DNA of 64,000 nt from Chloroflexota bacterium (GCA_028287745.1 JAQBPB010000090.1:87962-151961); one strand, 5' to 3'. Counted from the first letter of the stretch, positions 53,001-62,407 are shown. Notes: a model not told the origin generated them from the letters alone. Numbers and translations are program-made.

Positions 53001-54802
53001 TCTGCCGCCGGTCCGGCTTCCAGGACGGCTTCGGCGGCCTCGTGCAGGGAAAAGTCACCATGCCACAACCGCCGCATTTCCGGGCTGCTTTGTAAAAGCT
53101 CTTCCAGGCCGCCTACCGCTTCAATCCGGCCATCTTTTAACACGATAATCCGGTCGGCCCGCCGCAGGGCTACCCGCCTGTGGGAAACTACCAGGCAGGC
53201 CGCTTTTCTCCGGCTGTCGAACTGCTCCCACAAAGCTTTCTCCGTCTCCACGTCCAGGGCGCTCGAAAGGTCGTCAAAGATCAACAGTTCCGGGTCGCGC
53301 ACAAACATCCGGGCTGCCGCTGACCGCTGAATCTGGCCGCCCGACAGCTTGACGCCTCTCGGCCCCACCGCCGTGTTAAGCCCCTCTTCCAGCCCGGCTA
53401 TATCCCGGTCCAGTATACTTGACCGCACCGCTTCCGGCAGGTCCACCCGGTCCTCCGGCAGGCCCATCAAGATATTGTCACGCAAAGTTTCGCTGAAAAG
53501 GCGCGGCACCTGCGGCGTATAGGCGCTTCGCGGCGGCACAAAGAAGATATCCGGCTCTGTCACTAACTGCCCATTCCAGCGAATTTCGCCGCTCTTGAGC
53601 GGTAAAAGTCCCTGTAAGGCTCGCAGCAAGGTCGTTTTCCCGGCCCCAATTCGCCCGGTCACCACCACAAACTCGCCTCGCTCGATGGTCAGGTTGATAT
53701 TTTCAATACCTCGCTCCGCCTCCGGGTAGTTGCAGCTAAGGGCCCGTATTTCCAGTCTTTCAAGGCGGTCCTCCGGGGTTTTCGGACTGAATTCCACCGG
53801 CGGGTAAGCCCCTTTCAGGTGTATCGGCCCGTGTTCGACCAGTTTTCCCGGCGGTAAGCCCTGCAACAGTTCAGTCATTCTTTCCAGCGAAACGCCGGTC
53901 CGCTTGTGCTGCCCCAGCATTTTACCAAAGTAAAACATTGCGTTGGTGACACGCGGCAGGTAAGACAGGAACAGGGCAAAATCGCCCAGGCTGAACTTAC
54001 CGGACTGGATGGTTTGGGCGACCAGTAACAGGATGACCCCTGTCCCGATATTGACCACGTTGCTGTTCACCGACTGGAAAAGCTCGGTGAAAAGGCTGTC
54101 CTTCAGGGCCGCTTTGCGCCGGGTTTCGTTTATTTGCCGGAAATATCCGGTTACATACGGTTCGGACCCGGCCACTTTTACCGCCTGGATTGCCCCGAAT
54201 AATTCCCCCAGGAAGTCGGTCACCCTCCCACTCGTCTCCCGGTTGTTGCGGCGGTACTTGCGGATCCGGCTGTTCATTTTCTTGGCGAAAATCAGGATAA
54301 ACACCAGCGGCACAAAGACACAAAACGTAATCAGCGGGTTAATACTGAACATTACGGCCAGGGCCACGATTACAAACAGGGCTTCCCCGCCGTTGTCTAC
54401 AAAGAACTCCAGGTAGGCCGTTATTTCATGTACATCGTCCCGAAAGCGGCTGATTGCTTCGCCGGGCGATTCGCGCATAGCTTTCGCCCCTGGCCGGTGC
54501 AAAAGACCGTCCATCAAATTTTTCCGCAGCAGCGTTTCAATACTCAACCAGAAATTATTCCAGATGATCGCGCCGAACCAGAATATAAGCTGCCGGACCG
54601 CTTCGATGCCTGCTAATGAGAGCAATATCAGGCCAAGTTTAAGGTCAAAGGCCCTGGCGCTTTCCAGGTGGTTGAAGAACTCCCGGATAATCAGGCCGAA
54701 AGTTACCGGCAGGCTGTGGACCGTCATCCAGGTTAGCACATTAAAAGTGAACAACCAGGGCCGGTACAGTATTATTTGGCGGATGAATTGGGAAGTTCTC
54801 AT
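52997..54802 (-). CDS. ABC exporter subunit (TMD-NBD) with degenerate Walker B
   Basis: 601 residues, N-terminal six-helix transmembrane domain then a nucleotide-binding domain. Walker A GRIGAGKTTLLRAL and signature LSGGQIQRSAAA are canonical, but Walker B reads LLIFDD with Asp511 where the catalytic Glu normally is. This is the pattern of the inactive-site half of heterodimeric exporters such as TM287/288. It begins 1 nt after the stop of the partner gene (54804-56552) and is clearly its operon mate. Substrate unknown. Confidence 0.92.
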   Translation of the reverse strand: MRTSQFIRQIILYRPWLFTFNVLTWMTVHSLPVTFGLIIREFFNHLESARAFDLKLGLILLSLAGIEAVRQLIFWFGAIIWNNFWLSIETLLRKNLMDGLLHRPGAKAMRESPGEAISRFRDDVHEITAYLEFFVDNGGEALFVIVALAVMFSINPLITFCVFVPLVFILIFAKKMNSRIRKYRRNNRETSGRVTDFLGELFGAIQAVKVAGSEPYVTGYFRQINETRRKAALKDSLFTELFQSVNSNVVNIGTGVILLLVAQTIQSGKFSLGDFALFLSYLPRVTNAMFYFGKMLGQHKRTGVSLERMTELLQGLPPGKLVEHGPIHLKGAYPPVEFSPKTPEDRLERLEIRALSCNYPEAERGIENINLTIERGEFVVVTGRIGAGKTTLLRALQGLLPLKSGEIRWNGQLVTEPDIFFVPPRSAYTPQVPRLFSETLRDNILMGLPEDRVDLPEAVRSSILDRDIAGLEEGLNTAVGPRGVKLSGGQIQRSAAARMFVRDPELLIFDDLSSALDVETEKALWEQFDSRRKAACLVVSHRRVALRRADRIIVLKDGRIEAVGGLEELLQSSPEMRRLWHGDFSLHEAAEAVLEAGPAAD

Positions 54803-54803
54803 A

Positions 54804-56552
54804 TTATGCCAGGGCCTCCTCCAGGCCCGTTTTTAGCAGCCCGTAAAAGCGTGAGCCCGGGTCGGCTGCTAATTCCTCGCGGTAACCTTCTTCTGATATT
54901 CGCCCGCCGTCCAGGATCATAATCCGGTCGGCCCGCTGCACGGTTGCCAGGCGGTGGGCGATAATAATGCCGGTCCGGTTTTGCAGCAGCTTTTCCACCG
55001 CCCGTTGGGTTAGCTGTTCGGTAGCCGGGTCCAGGCGGGAAGAAGCTTCGTCCAGGATGACCAGGCCGGGGTCTTCCAGGAAAACCCGCGTAAAGGCCAG
55101 CAGTTGCGCTTCTCCGGCCGAAAGACCGGCCGCACCCGCTTTAAGCTGGCTGTCCAGCCCTTCCGGCAGCCCCCGGAACCAGTTGCCCAGCCCCACATCT
55201 TCCATCACTTCTATGATGCGTTCATCGGGGATAGCCGGGTTGAAGAAGGTCAGGTTATCCCGCACCGAAGCGTGAAAGAGTTGGACTTCCTGGGTTACCA
55301 TACCAATTCGGGTCCGCAAATGGGCCAGCCTGGTATCCCGGATATCCTGCCCAGCCAGCCTTATCCGGCCTTCGCTCGGTTCATACAGCCGGAATAGCAG
55401 CCTTGTAAGCGTAGTCTTGCCGCTGCCGGTCCGGCCCAGCAGCCCCATAACCTCACCCGGCTTCAACTCAAAAGAAATTCTATCCAGTACCCGGCTTGCC
55501 TCGTCCGCCCCGTAGGAGAAAGTGACTTCCTTGAAGCTCACTGGCAGCGGCCCCTGCGGTAACATCGCGGACCCCTCTTTGATCTGGCTCTGAGTGGCAA
55601 AAAGTTCGTTTACCCGGCTGACCCCGGCCCCGGCTTTTTGCAAATCCTGGATTTGCTTGTTAAGCTGTTCTATCGGGTTGCGCAGTAATTCCATATACTG
55701 GAAGAAAAGATAGACCGTCCCCAGGCTGGCCGTACCTTCCACAAACAAAAAGCCTCCCATCATAAAGACCAGCAAATATCCCAGCGTAAAAAGGGTGGTT
55801 GTTATAACCCAGATCTTGGTAAACTTCATCCAGGCCCGGTGCGCTTTGTAGTAATAACCACGCAAATTTATCGACAGGCCGTGCATCACATGGGCCGTTG
55901 CCCCGTTGGAGCGAATGTCCTCCAGCCCGGCCAACCGTTCTTCCAGGAAACCGTACATTTCGGCGCTGGCTTGCCGTTCCTCTTTGGTAGCGCTCACCCC
56001 CAGGTTGCGGGCTTTGCCCATTACAAACATTGCAAACAGGCTGTAGAGCATCATAACCAACCCGACCCGCCAATCTTCAATTCCCAGCAGCACCACAATA
56101 CCCACCAGTAAAAGCAGGTTGCCAAGCACCTTGATGACAAACTGGGAAAAGAAGTTTGCCATGGCGGTAACATCCCCATCAATCCGTTCGATCATGGCTC
56201 CCGGGTTGGTGGCGTTATGAAAAGGCATATCCAGACCCAGGCAGTGCTCCGTCAGGTCGGCCCGCATCAGGTTAGTCGCCGTCCAGCCGACATTCTCGCT
56301 GACATAGACCGACCAGACCGAAACAACCTGCGTCACCAGGGCCAGCCCGATAAAGGCCACTGCCGTTAGGGCCAGGCCCGACACCGGCTTCCCGGCCATG
56401 GCATCATCTATAAACCAGCGTAAGACCTGTGGATTCAGGAGTTGCAAGCCGGTCACGCCAAACAACAAGATTGCCAGCAAACCCACCCGCCTCAACTGGG
56501 GCCGGAGATAGTGGCCCAGGAGCCGGGCGTAGTCCTTTAGGGGGATTTTCAC
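54804..56552 (-). CDS. ABC exporter subunit (TMD-NBD) with canonical Walker B
   Basis: 582 residues, TMD then NBD. Walker A GRTGSGKTTLTRLLF, Walker B LVILDEASS with catalytic Glu502, H-loop IIIAHRLATV, but signature LSAGEAQLLAF in place of LSGGQ. With the partner this predicts one active site (this Walker A/B plus partner LSGGQ) and one degenerate site (partner Asp511 plus this LSAGE). GTG start at 56552 with AAAGGT upstream. The promoter at 56674-56702 drives both genes. Confidence 0.92.
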   Translation of the reverse strand: MKIPLKDYARLLGHYLRPQLRRVGLLAILLFGVTGLQLLNPQVLRWFIDDAMAGKPVSGLALTAVAFIGLALVTQVVSVWSVYVSENVGWTATNLMRADLTEHCLGLDMPFHNATNPGAMIERIDGDVTAMANFFSQFVIKVLGNLLLLVGIVVLLGIEDWRVGLVMMLYSLFAMFVMGKARNLGVSATKEERQASAEMYGFLEERLAGLEDIRSNGATAHVMHGLSINLRGYYYKAHRAWMKFTKIWVITTTLFTLGYLLVFMMGGFLFVEGTASLGTVYLFFQYMELLRNPIEQLNKQIQDLQKAGAGVSRVNELFATQSQIKEGSAMLPQGPLPVSFKEVTFSYGADEASRVLDRISFELKPGEVMGLLGRTGSGKTTLTRLLFRLYEPSEGRIRLAGQDIRDTRLAHLRTRIGMVTQEVQLFHASVRDNLTFFNPAIPDERIIEVMEDVGLGNWFRGLPEGLDSQLKAGAAGLSAGEAQLLAFTRVFLEDPGLVILDEASSRLDPATEQLTQRAVEKLLQNRTGIIIAHRLATVQRADRIMILDGGRISEEGYREELAADPGSRFYGLLKTGLEEALA

Positions 56553-56673
56553 CTGAAGTTACCTTTGTTTGTCCTTCCCACGCCCCGGAAAGCTCCGCCA
56601 GCGCTAAAATGTCTGGTACGTAAGCAACTCAATTTGCCGGGTTTTAATTGCTTACCTGCACTTATTATATCAA

Positions 56674-56702
56674 AGTATAGCAAAGGCCCCTGCCGGAGTC
56701 AA
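56674..56702 (-). promoter_or_regulatory. Promoter of the heterodimeric ABC exporter operon
   Basis: Minus strand TTGACT (56697-56702), 17-nt spacer, TATACT (56674-56679). The predicted start near 56667 leaves a ~115-nt leader before GTG 56552. No operator palindrome is evident around it. Confidence 0.8.
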
Positions 56703-56826
56703 TGACATCATGAGGCAGTGTTGATGAGTTACAGGCTATATGTTTCCGGTACATAAAGGGTTTCAGGCTCAAAAAGGGGCCACGGCACATTATTTGCTTT
56801 AGATATTAGAGAAAAACCCACAGGGT

Positions 56827-56850
56827 TTGAGCAAAAAATTAGTTGCTCAA
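56827..56850. repeat. Inverted repeat upstream of the glycine-zipper gene
   Basis: TTGAGCAA (56827-56834), 8-nt spacer, TTGCTCAA (56843-56850), about 83 bp before the start. An adjacent AAACCC-ACA-GGGTTT palindrome lies at 56814-56828. These look like operator half-sites; the regulator is unknown. Confidence 0.5.
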
Positions 56851-56932
56851 GGATATACACTTTTATCTGAGGCTGGGGAAACATTCAGTGGCGAAGCCAG
56901 TCAGGTAATAAAAGTGGAAAGGAGATTCTAAA

Positions 56933-58012
56933 TTGGCTACAGTAGCAGGATTATTCGAAACTCGTTCGGAAGCTGAAATAGCAGTCGAACAATTACAAAA
57001 CAACGGAATTGACCGTAGCAATATTGGTATTGCTATGCAGGATAAAGGCGAAATGCGTCAAGCCTCTGAGAATACAGGCGCTAATGCCGGTACGGCTACC
57101 GCCGCGGGCGCCGTCACCGGTGGTTTGCTGGGTGGTGGTCTTGGCCTCGTTTTGAGCGCCATTGGTGCCGTGACGGTCCCCGTAATCGGGCCGATTATCG
57201 CGGCTGGTCCAATTGCCGCTGCCCTGACCGGGGCCGGTATCGGCGCGGCGACCGGCGGTTTACTGGGAGCATTAACCGAAGCCGGTATTCCAGAAGAAGA
57301 AGCCCGGGTCTACCAGACCGGCGTTGAACGCGGTGGTGTTCTGGTAACGGCCACGGTACCTGACGAAATGGTGCCCCAGGCCCAATCAATTCTACAGCAG
57401 CATGGTATGTTAGATACTTCCCGGGCTCGCAGTACTTTTGAAAGTGACCCGGATTACCGCTTTGGTTCCGGCCGCAGCCTCCGTGGTGGACCGAACGCTG
57501 ATAGCGTCGGTGAAGGCACCAACAGCAGCGGGACCGCTGGAACTGCCGCTGGCGGTGGTGCCGGTGCGGTTGCCGGTGGCGTGCTTGGCGCGGTCGTAGG
57601 TGGCCCGGTTGGCGCGGCCGCTGGCGCGGCTATTGGTGGCGCGGCGGGTGCCGGTGCGGCTCACGTAGCCCAGGATGAAAAGGGCAGCAATGCCGGACCT
57701 ATCGCCGGTGGTGCTACCGGGGCTGTCGTAGGCGGCGCTATTGGTTCCGTCGCTGGTCCGCTAGGTACGGCCGCTGGGGCCGCTATCGGTGGCGCGGCCG
57801 GTGGAGCTTCGGGTGATGCCGCTACCAAAGCGGCTGATGATGCCGACACAAGTGATGGAGCCGGCACCGGTATGGGTAACCGCTCGAACATGGATACCCG
57901 GTCGAACATGGATACCGGTACGACAATGGGAACCGGAACGGGTTACGAGGCGGACGATACTAACTATCGCTCCAATGACCCCGACTACCGGCCCACTGAT
58001 CGCCGGTTGTAA
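56933..58012 (+). CDS. Glycine-zipper/general-stress-type protein with two Gly-Ala hydrophobic blocks
   Basis: 359 residues. The first ~50 (VAGLFETRSEAEIAVEQLQN then GIDRSNIGIAMQDKGE) resemble the YflT/heat-induced stress domain. Two glycine-zipper stretches follow (about 50-115 and 200-300) with GxxxG repeats, separated by a hydrophilic segment, then a C-terminal Asn-Met-Asp-Thr repeat (NMDTRSNMDT). The zippers suggest membrane insertion or oligomerisation. TTG 56933 has AGGAG upstream. A strong terminator closes the gene. Function: likely stress-related, inferred from the family. Confidence 0.75.
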   Translation: MATVAGLFETRSEAEIAVEQLQNNGIDRSNIGIAMQDKGEMRQASENTGANAGTATAAGAVTGGLLGGGLGLVLSAIGAVTVPVIGPIIAAGPIAAALTGAGIGAATGGLLGALTEAGIPEEEARVYQTGVERGGVLVTATVPDEMVPQAQSILQQHGMLDTSRARSTFESDPDYRFGSGRSLRGGPNADSVGEGTNSSGTAGTAAGGGAGAVAGGVLGAVVGGPVGAAAGAAIGGAAGAGAAHVAQDEKGSNAGPIAGGATGAVVGGAIGSVAGPLGTAAGAAIGGAAGGASGDAATKAADDADTSDGAGTGMGNRSNMDTRSNMDTGTTMGTGTGYEADDTNYRSNDPDYRPTDRRL

Positions 58013-58020
58013 GAATTAAT

Positions 58021-58055
58021 AAAAACAGGGCAGCCTTCACGGTCGCCCTGTTTTT
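58021..58055 (+). terminator. Rho-independent terminator
   Basis: Perfect 11-bp stem AAAAACAGGGC (58021-58031) / GCCCTGTTTTT (58045-58055), 9 bp after the glycine-zipper gene stop. Confidence 0.92.
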
Positions 58056-58197
58056 ATTTCATAGAATTCCTTTAAACTGGTCTTTACCATTAGAAAACCT
58101 TTACTTATGTGACTCGTCTCACAGTAAAATGGGACCATATGTATTAAATTAAATAGGCAATCACAATGCTGAAACGTTACGACAGGAGGTAGTCCAA

Positions 58198-58413
58198 TTG
58201 CCGGGTACATATAGGTCTAAAGACGCATCTACAACCAACCGGCCCTATGTATAATACAAATGCCCCTACGTAAAAGACTTTGGCCGCGCTACCGCCAAAT
58301 CCCACATCGCAAAACCCGACCAGCCCGGAGTCAATGTCCTAAAAATCAAGATCCACCCTCTGAAAGGTCTGATGAACGGTATTCAAAACGGTTCGCCAAC
58401 CGGAACTAAGTGA
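58198..58413 (+). pseudogene. Small ORF interrupted by one in-frame stop
   Basis: TTG 58198 has AGGAGG 8 nt upstream and opens a frame of 18 codons (PGTYRSKDASTTNRPYV) closed by TAA at 58252. The same frame then continues for 52 codons with protein-like composition (YVKDFGRATAKSHIAKPDQP, then VNVLKIKIHP) to TGA at 58411. A single base change would restore a 71-residue protein. It is either a recent pseudogene, a sequencing error, or an 18-residue peptide gene. No family recognised. Confidence 0.4.
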
Positions 58414-58580
58414 TTTAGAACGCTAACACATCAGAAGCCCTCATCTCTATAATTATTCCGCAAAGTTCGAACGGACAACCAAAACGAAACCTTAATTTCG
58501 CTTCTAATACTTGTTGTATCTATTTAACTAAAAGGTTTACTAAAAGTAAAAATAATAAAATGATAAGCCCGAGGTAAGCA

Positions 58581-61223
58581 ATGCATCCTCAAACTTTACA
58601 GAGCGTTAAGAACGGCTCTAAATCCCCCACCTATTCCCTGGATAACAGGGATAACCCAGGTTCACGGCTGTACCGGGTTGAACGGGAAAGTGTACGCCAG
58701 CTTTTCCAGTTAGTCGGCGGCTTCAAAGAAACCAGGAACGTTCCAACCCCGCCCAATAACCTGCCGCTCCAGGCGACCGCTATCGTCGGCCGCGAGCGTG
58801 AAATTATGGATTGTGTCGCCCTTCTCCGGCGCGAGGACCTGAGCCTCTTGACCCTGACCGGCACCGCCGGCACCGGCAAAACTCGCCTGGCCCACCAGGT
58901 AGCCCACGAGTTGTTGGGTGATTTCGAAGACGGTACCTTTTTCGTAAGTTTGAACTCAATCACCGACCCGGCCCTGGTCGCCACGACTATCGCCATGACC
59001 CTGGGTATCAAAGACCTGGGCGGCAAGCCGGTCCTCCAACTTTTAAAGGATTGGTTGAGCCACCGCCGGGTTTTACTGGTGCTGGACAACTTTGAACAGG
59101 TTGTCGCCGCCGCCCCGCTCCTTACCGAAGTGCTGATGGTCGCTCCCGGCCTCAAAATAATGGTCACAAGCCGCGAGGTCTTGCGAGTCTACGGCGAGCG
59201 CGAATACGCTGTTACGCCCCTGACAGTACCCGATATTAAAGAACTGCCTTCCCTGGAACAACTGGCTGAAAATGGCGCGGTTACCCTCTTTGTCCACCGG
59301 GCCCGCTCGGTAAAACCTGACTTTAACCTGAACGAAAGCAACGCCCTGGCGATTGCCGAGATTTGCTCGCGCCTGGACGGTTTGCCGCTGGCGATTGAAC
59401 TGGCCGCCGCCCGAAGCAAGCTTTTTACTCCCCAGGCCCTGCTGGCTCGCCTGTGCAACCGCCTGGACTTACTGGTTGGCAATATGCGAGATATCCCACA
59501 GCGCCAGCAGAAATTGCGCAGCGCCTTTGATTGGAGCTACGACTTGCTGGACCCGGCTGAGAAAACCCTTTTCGTCTGGTTGGCTGTCTTTGTCAAAGGC
59601 TTTACCATCGAAGCCGCCGAAACCGTCTGTGGTGCTCTCCCCGGCCACCCCGGTTTTGATAATGCCGCCATGCTGGACATTCTCTCGTCGCTGGTTGATA
59701 AAAGCATGCTCCAACTGGTCACCGCCAAAGATAGCGAGCCGCGCTTTGTAATGCTTGGCACCCTTCGCGAATACGCCCAGGAACGCCTGAACAATTCCCC
59801 GGAAGCCGAAATTTTGCGGTTGCGACACGCCGAATATTTCCTGGGACTGGCCGAAAAGGCCGAACCGGCCCTGATAGGCCCTGACCAGAACACCTGGGTC
59901 GAGCAACTGGACCGCGAACATTCCAATTTTCGGGCCGCTTTGACCTGGCTGCTGGAAAACCAGGCGATTGAAGTCACTGAAACAGGCGCCCAGGCCGGTA
60001 TTCCCACCCGCTTTCTGGAAATGGCCGCCCGCCTGGCCGGGGCACTGGCCCGCTTCTGGCACATCCGCAACCACGCCACCGAAAGCCTGCGCGGTTTCGA
60101 GGTGGTCCTGGCAAAAATTACCAACCGCAACAATCTTCCGCTTCCCGTTATGCGCAAGACCCTCTGCGGAGCCGCCGCGATGGCCTATATCAAGGGCGAT
60201 TACCCGCAGTCGCTGGCCTGGTACGAAGAAGCCCTTGAACTGAACCGGGCCGGCGGCGATAGCCTGGGCGTCGCCACCGTCCTGCGTGATATGGGCCTGG
60301 TGCTGGCCTATGCTGGTAATTGCGACCGCGCCCTGGAGCTATTCGAAGAAGCTATGACCGTCCAGCAGCAGTTAAACGACCGCTGGGGCCTGGGCGTAAC
60401 CCTCTTAAACCGGGGACTGGCCGGTATCGGGGCCGACAACCTGGCCCTGGCTCGTGAAAGCCTGGACAGCGCCCTCAAGCTTTTCACCGAGTTAAAAGAA
60501 ACCAGGGGCAGTTCCTATGTCCTGAACAATCTGGGTTACGTGGCAATCTTCAGGGGTGAACTGGCCTCCGCGACCGAATATTTACTAAATAGCCTAAAAC
60601 TCAAACAGACCCTCAACGACCGCCTGGGCATCGCCTGGTCGCTCGATGGGCTGGCCGCGATTACGGCCCGCCAGGGTCATGCTGAAAAAGCCGCCTGGTT
60701 CCTGGGAGCAGCCGCCAAACTGCGCGAGTTGGTTTCCTCACCCCTGACCTACTTCGGCCACAAGCTGAACAACCCGACCATTGCCCTGGTCCGGGCCTCC
60801 CTGGACGAAGCGTCCTTCCGCCAGGCCCAGGCCAGGGGTTACGCCCTGACCATGGACGAAATGCTGGCCGAAGCCTTCAGCCTGGAACCAGCCATCGACA
60901 CCAAAAAGCCGGGGAAACCGCCCGTTCAAAAATCGGTCGTGGTCGCCACCCTTGTTCCCGGAACGCGGAATGCCGCCAGCCTGACCGAAGATATTTTGCC
61001 AAAACCGCGCAACTCCAGCCTGAAATTGATTGACCAACTCACCAGCCGCGAAATAGAGGTCTTGCGGACGGTTGCCCTCGGTCTATCCAACCAACAAGTC
61101 GCCGAAAAACTGGTCATCGCTCCGCGCACCGTCAACGTTCACCTGACCTCCATCTACGGCAAGCTAGGCGTAACCTCCCGCACCGAAGCCACCCGCTTCG
61201 CCTTCGAAAACAACCTGGTTTAG
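58581..61223 (+). CDS. LuxR-family transcriptional regulator with NB-ARC-type ATPase and TPR-like repeats
   Basis: 880 residues. N-terminal ~65 unassigned; ATPase domain with Walker A GTAGTGKT (94-101) and Walker B VLLVLDNFEQV; a helical middle with tandem TPR-like pairs (about 500-720, LRDMGLVLAYAGNCDRALEL, then SYVLNNLGYVAIFRGE); and a C-terminal LuxR helix-turn-helix (about 815-880, LTSREIEVLRTVALGLSNQQ, then VNVHLTSIYGKL). It is a STAND-type signalling regulator; the ligand is unknown. ATG 58581 has GAGG 6 nt upstream. Such proteins are abundant in Chloroflexota. Confidence 0.93.
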   Translation: MHPQTLQSVKNGSKSPTYSLDNRDNPGSRLYRVERESVRQLFQLVGGFKETRNVPTPPNNLPLQATAIVGREREIMDCVALLRREDLSLLTLTGTAGTGKTRLAHQVAHELLGDFEDGTFFVSLNSITDPALVATTIAMTLGIKDLGGKPVLQLLKDWLSHRRVLLVLDNFEQVVAAAPLLTEVLMVAPGLKIMVTSREVLRVYGEREYAVTPLTVPDIKELPSLEQLAENGAVTLFVHRARSVKPDFNLNESNALAIAEICSRLDGLPLAIELAAARSKLFTPQALLARLCNRLDLLVGNMRDIPQRQQKLRSAFDWSYDLLDPAEKTLFVWLAVFVKGFTIEAAETVCGALPGHPGFDNAAMLDILSSLVDKSMLQLVTAKDSEPRFVMLGTLREYAQERLNNSPEAEILRLRHAEYFLGLAEKAEPALIGPDQNTWVEQLDREHSNFRAALTWLLENQAIEVTETGAQAGIPTRFLEMAARLAGALARFWHIRNHATESLRGFEVVLAKITNRNNLPLPVMRKTLCGAAAMAYIKGDYPQSLAWYEEALELNRAGGDSLGVATVLRDMGLVLAYAGNCDRALELFEEAMTVQQQLNDRWGLGVTLLNRGLAGIGADNLALARESLDSALKLFTELKETRGSSYVLNNLGYVAIFRGELASATEYLLNSLKLKQTLNDRLGIAWSLDGLAAITARQGHAEKAAWFLGAAAKLRELVSSPLTYFGHKLNNPTIALVRASLDEASFRQAQARGYALTMDEMLAEAFSLEPAIDTKKPGKPPVQKSVVVATLVPGTRNAASLTEDILPKPRNSSLKLIDQLTSREIEVLRTVALGLSNQQVAEKLVIAPRTVNVHLTSIYGKLGVTSRTEATRFAFENNLV

Positions 61224-61250
61224 CCCCTACTTCCACCTTGCCACCCAAAG

Positions 61251-61300
61251 AGAGGGGTTCCGGTACGTCTTAACCACGTGCCGGAACCCCTCTTTAATTA
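61251..61300 (+). terminator. Terminator of the LuxR-type regulator
   Basis: Perfect 13-bp stem AGAGGGGTTCCGG (61251-61263) / CCGGAACCCCTCT (61281-61293) with an extended ACGT/ACGTG pairing in the loop, followed by TTTAATTATT. Confidence 0.9.
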
Positions 61301-61435
61301 TTTCAGCCCTGGGAACTCCATTTGCTTATTCTTCCGCCTTCCCACCATCCAGAAGCCTACTTGCAATACTTCAGAATAATTGCTTTCCGCCAACCCAACC
61401 TCCAACCTTCACTACCGCCCACCCTCGAAGATTTT

Positions 61436-61558
61436 GTCATCCTGTGGAAGGCCGTACCAGCAAAAAATTCAGGAGTAACTGCCGACCCCAGGATCCAGGG
61501 CACCCGCTTACGGGTCCCGATGGCCTACCGCCAAAACGAAAACCTTTCACCATTCCAG
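61436..61558. repeat. Dispersed repeat, copy 2
   Basis: Begins GTCATCCTGTGGAAGGCCGT and is alignable over roughly 120 bp with copy 1 at 50507 (shared CCGTACCAGC, TTCAGGAG, GCCGAC, CGAAAAC). It lacks the GGAATGAC right end seen in copy 1. It lies in a gene-free 480-bp spacer between the LuxR-type gene and 61704. Confidence 0.7.
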
Positions 61559-61703
61559 GCTGTCCAGAGCCTTACCCTCTTCCTTCCTCATATAAGATAA
61601 AAAAACCCGAATAAAAAAAACACCAGGCGAATTCTAAAACCCGCCCCTGAAACCACTATTAAAAATTCAACCCAGGCGGTACAATGAAACAGGAGGTAAT
61701 GCT

Positions 61704-61925
61704 ATGAAAGAAATCCAGCAAAACGGCTTGCAAAGCGAATCCCACTATGAGGCGGTCCTTGAAAATGTAAAACAGGACGTCCAGAACGCCTTTGACTCCT
61801 TGAACAGGGCATTCCATCCGGTCGTGGAGGATTACCAGCCCAATGGACTTTACCATCCTCCCACAAAAGCCCACATTCACCGGCATCTCTCAGATACCGC
61901 CGCAATCGCAAAGCATAAAAACTAG
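61704..61925 (+). CDS. Small hypothetical protein
   Basis: 73 residues with AGGAGG 8 nt before ATG 61704. Polar and slightly acidic N-terminal half with a predicted helix (SHYEAVLENVKQDVQNAFDS), then a His/Pro-rich C-terminus (YHPPTKAHIHRHLSDTAA). No family recognised. The strong ribosome site supports translation; the His cluster could bind metal but nothing else indicates it. Confidence 0.6.
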   Translation: MKEIQQNGLQSESHYEAVLENVKQDVQNAFDSLNRAFHPVVEDYQPNGLYHPPTKAHIHRHLSDTAAIAKHKN

Positions 61926-62074
61926 CTTGCCCGGCCGCCCCTCATAAAACCCTTCAAACCTTGCCTTTCGAGGGTGTTATTTCCTTTTGCCAGGTTTCCG
62001 CCGGTTTCCCGTGCCTGGGCCCTATAAATTAAAACGCGGCCTGCTATCAGGCAGGCTGCGCAACCTCTCGCTCG

Positions 62075-62368
62075 TTAACCCATCTTTTTGAAGAAGCGTT
62101 CCAAATCTTCGGCCTGGTAAGCCCGTAAAGTCTCCGAGTGGACGTTCCCGGTGCTAGCCAGTGCCAGATAGAAGGCCATGGCTGAGTCTTCGTCCGGCCA
62201 TTCAGTTATAGCCACTATGTCATATTTACCCTGTGTCCATAAAACGGTTACCAGACGGCCGCCCATCTTTTCGGCCATCTGCCTGGACTTTTCGACCCGG
62301 CTGACGGTGTCCTTAACGTTTTTAACTCCCTGTTCGGTCCAATTAAAAAGGGTTACATAGGTTAACAT
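62075..62368 (-). CDS. GYD domain protein
   Basis: 97 residues. Family blocks: LFNWTEQGVKNVKDTVSRVE, WTQGKYDIVAITEWPDEDSA and ALASTGNVHSETLRAYQ. This is an alpha/beta ferredoxin-like dimeric-barrel fold; no biochemical role is established. ATG 62368 has GGAGG 8 nt upstream. It follows the SnoaL-like gene's stop by 39 bp on the same strand, so they may be cotranscribed. Confidence 0.88.
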   Translation of the reverse strand: MLTYVTLFNWTEQGVKNVKDTVSRVEKSRQMAEKMGGRLVTVLWTQGKYDIVAITEWPDEDSAMAFYLALASTGNVHSETLRAYQAEDLERFFKKMG

Positions 62369-62407
62369 CGGTGAAACCTCCTTCTGGCTAAATATAAAAA
62401 TTTACCG

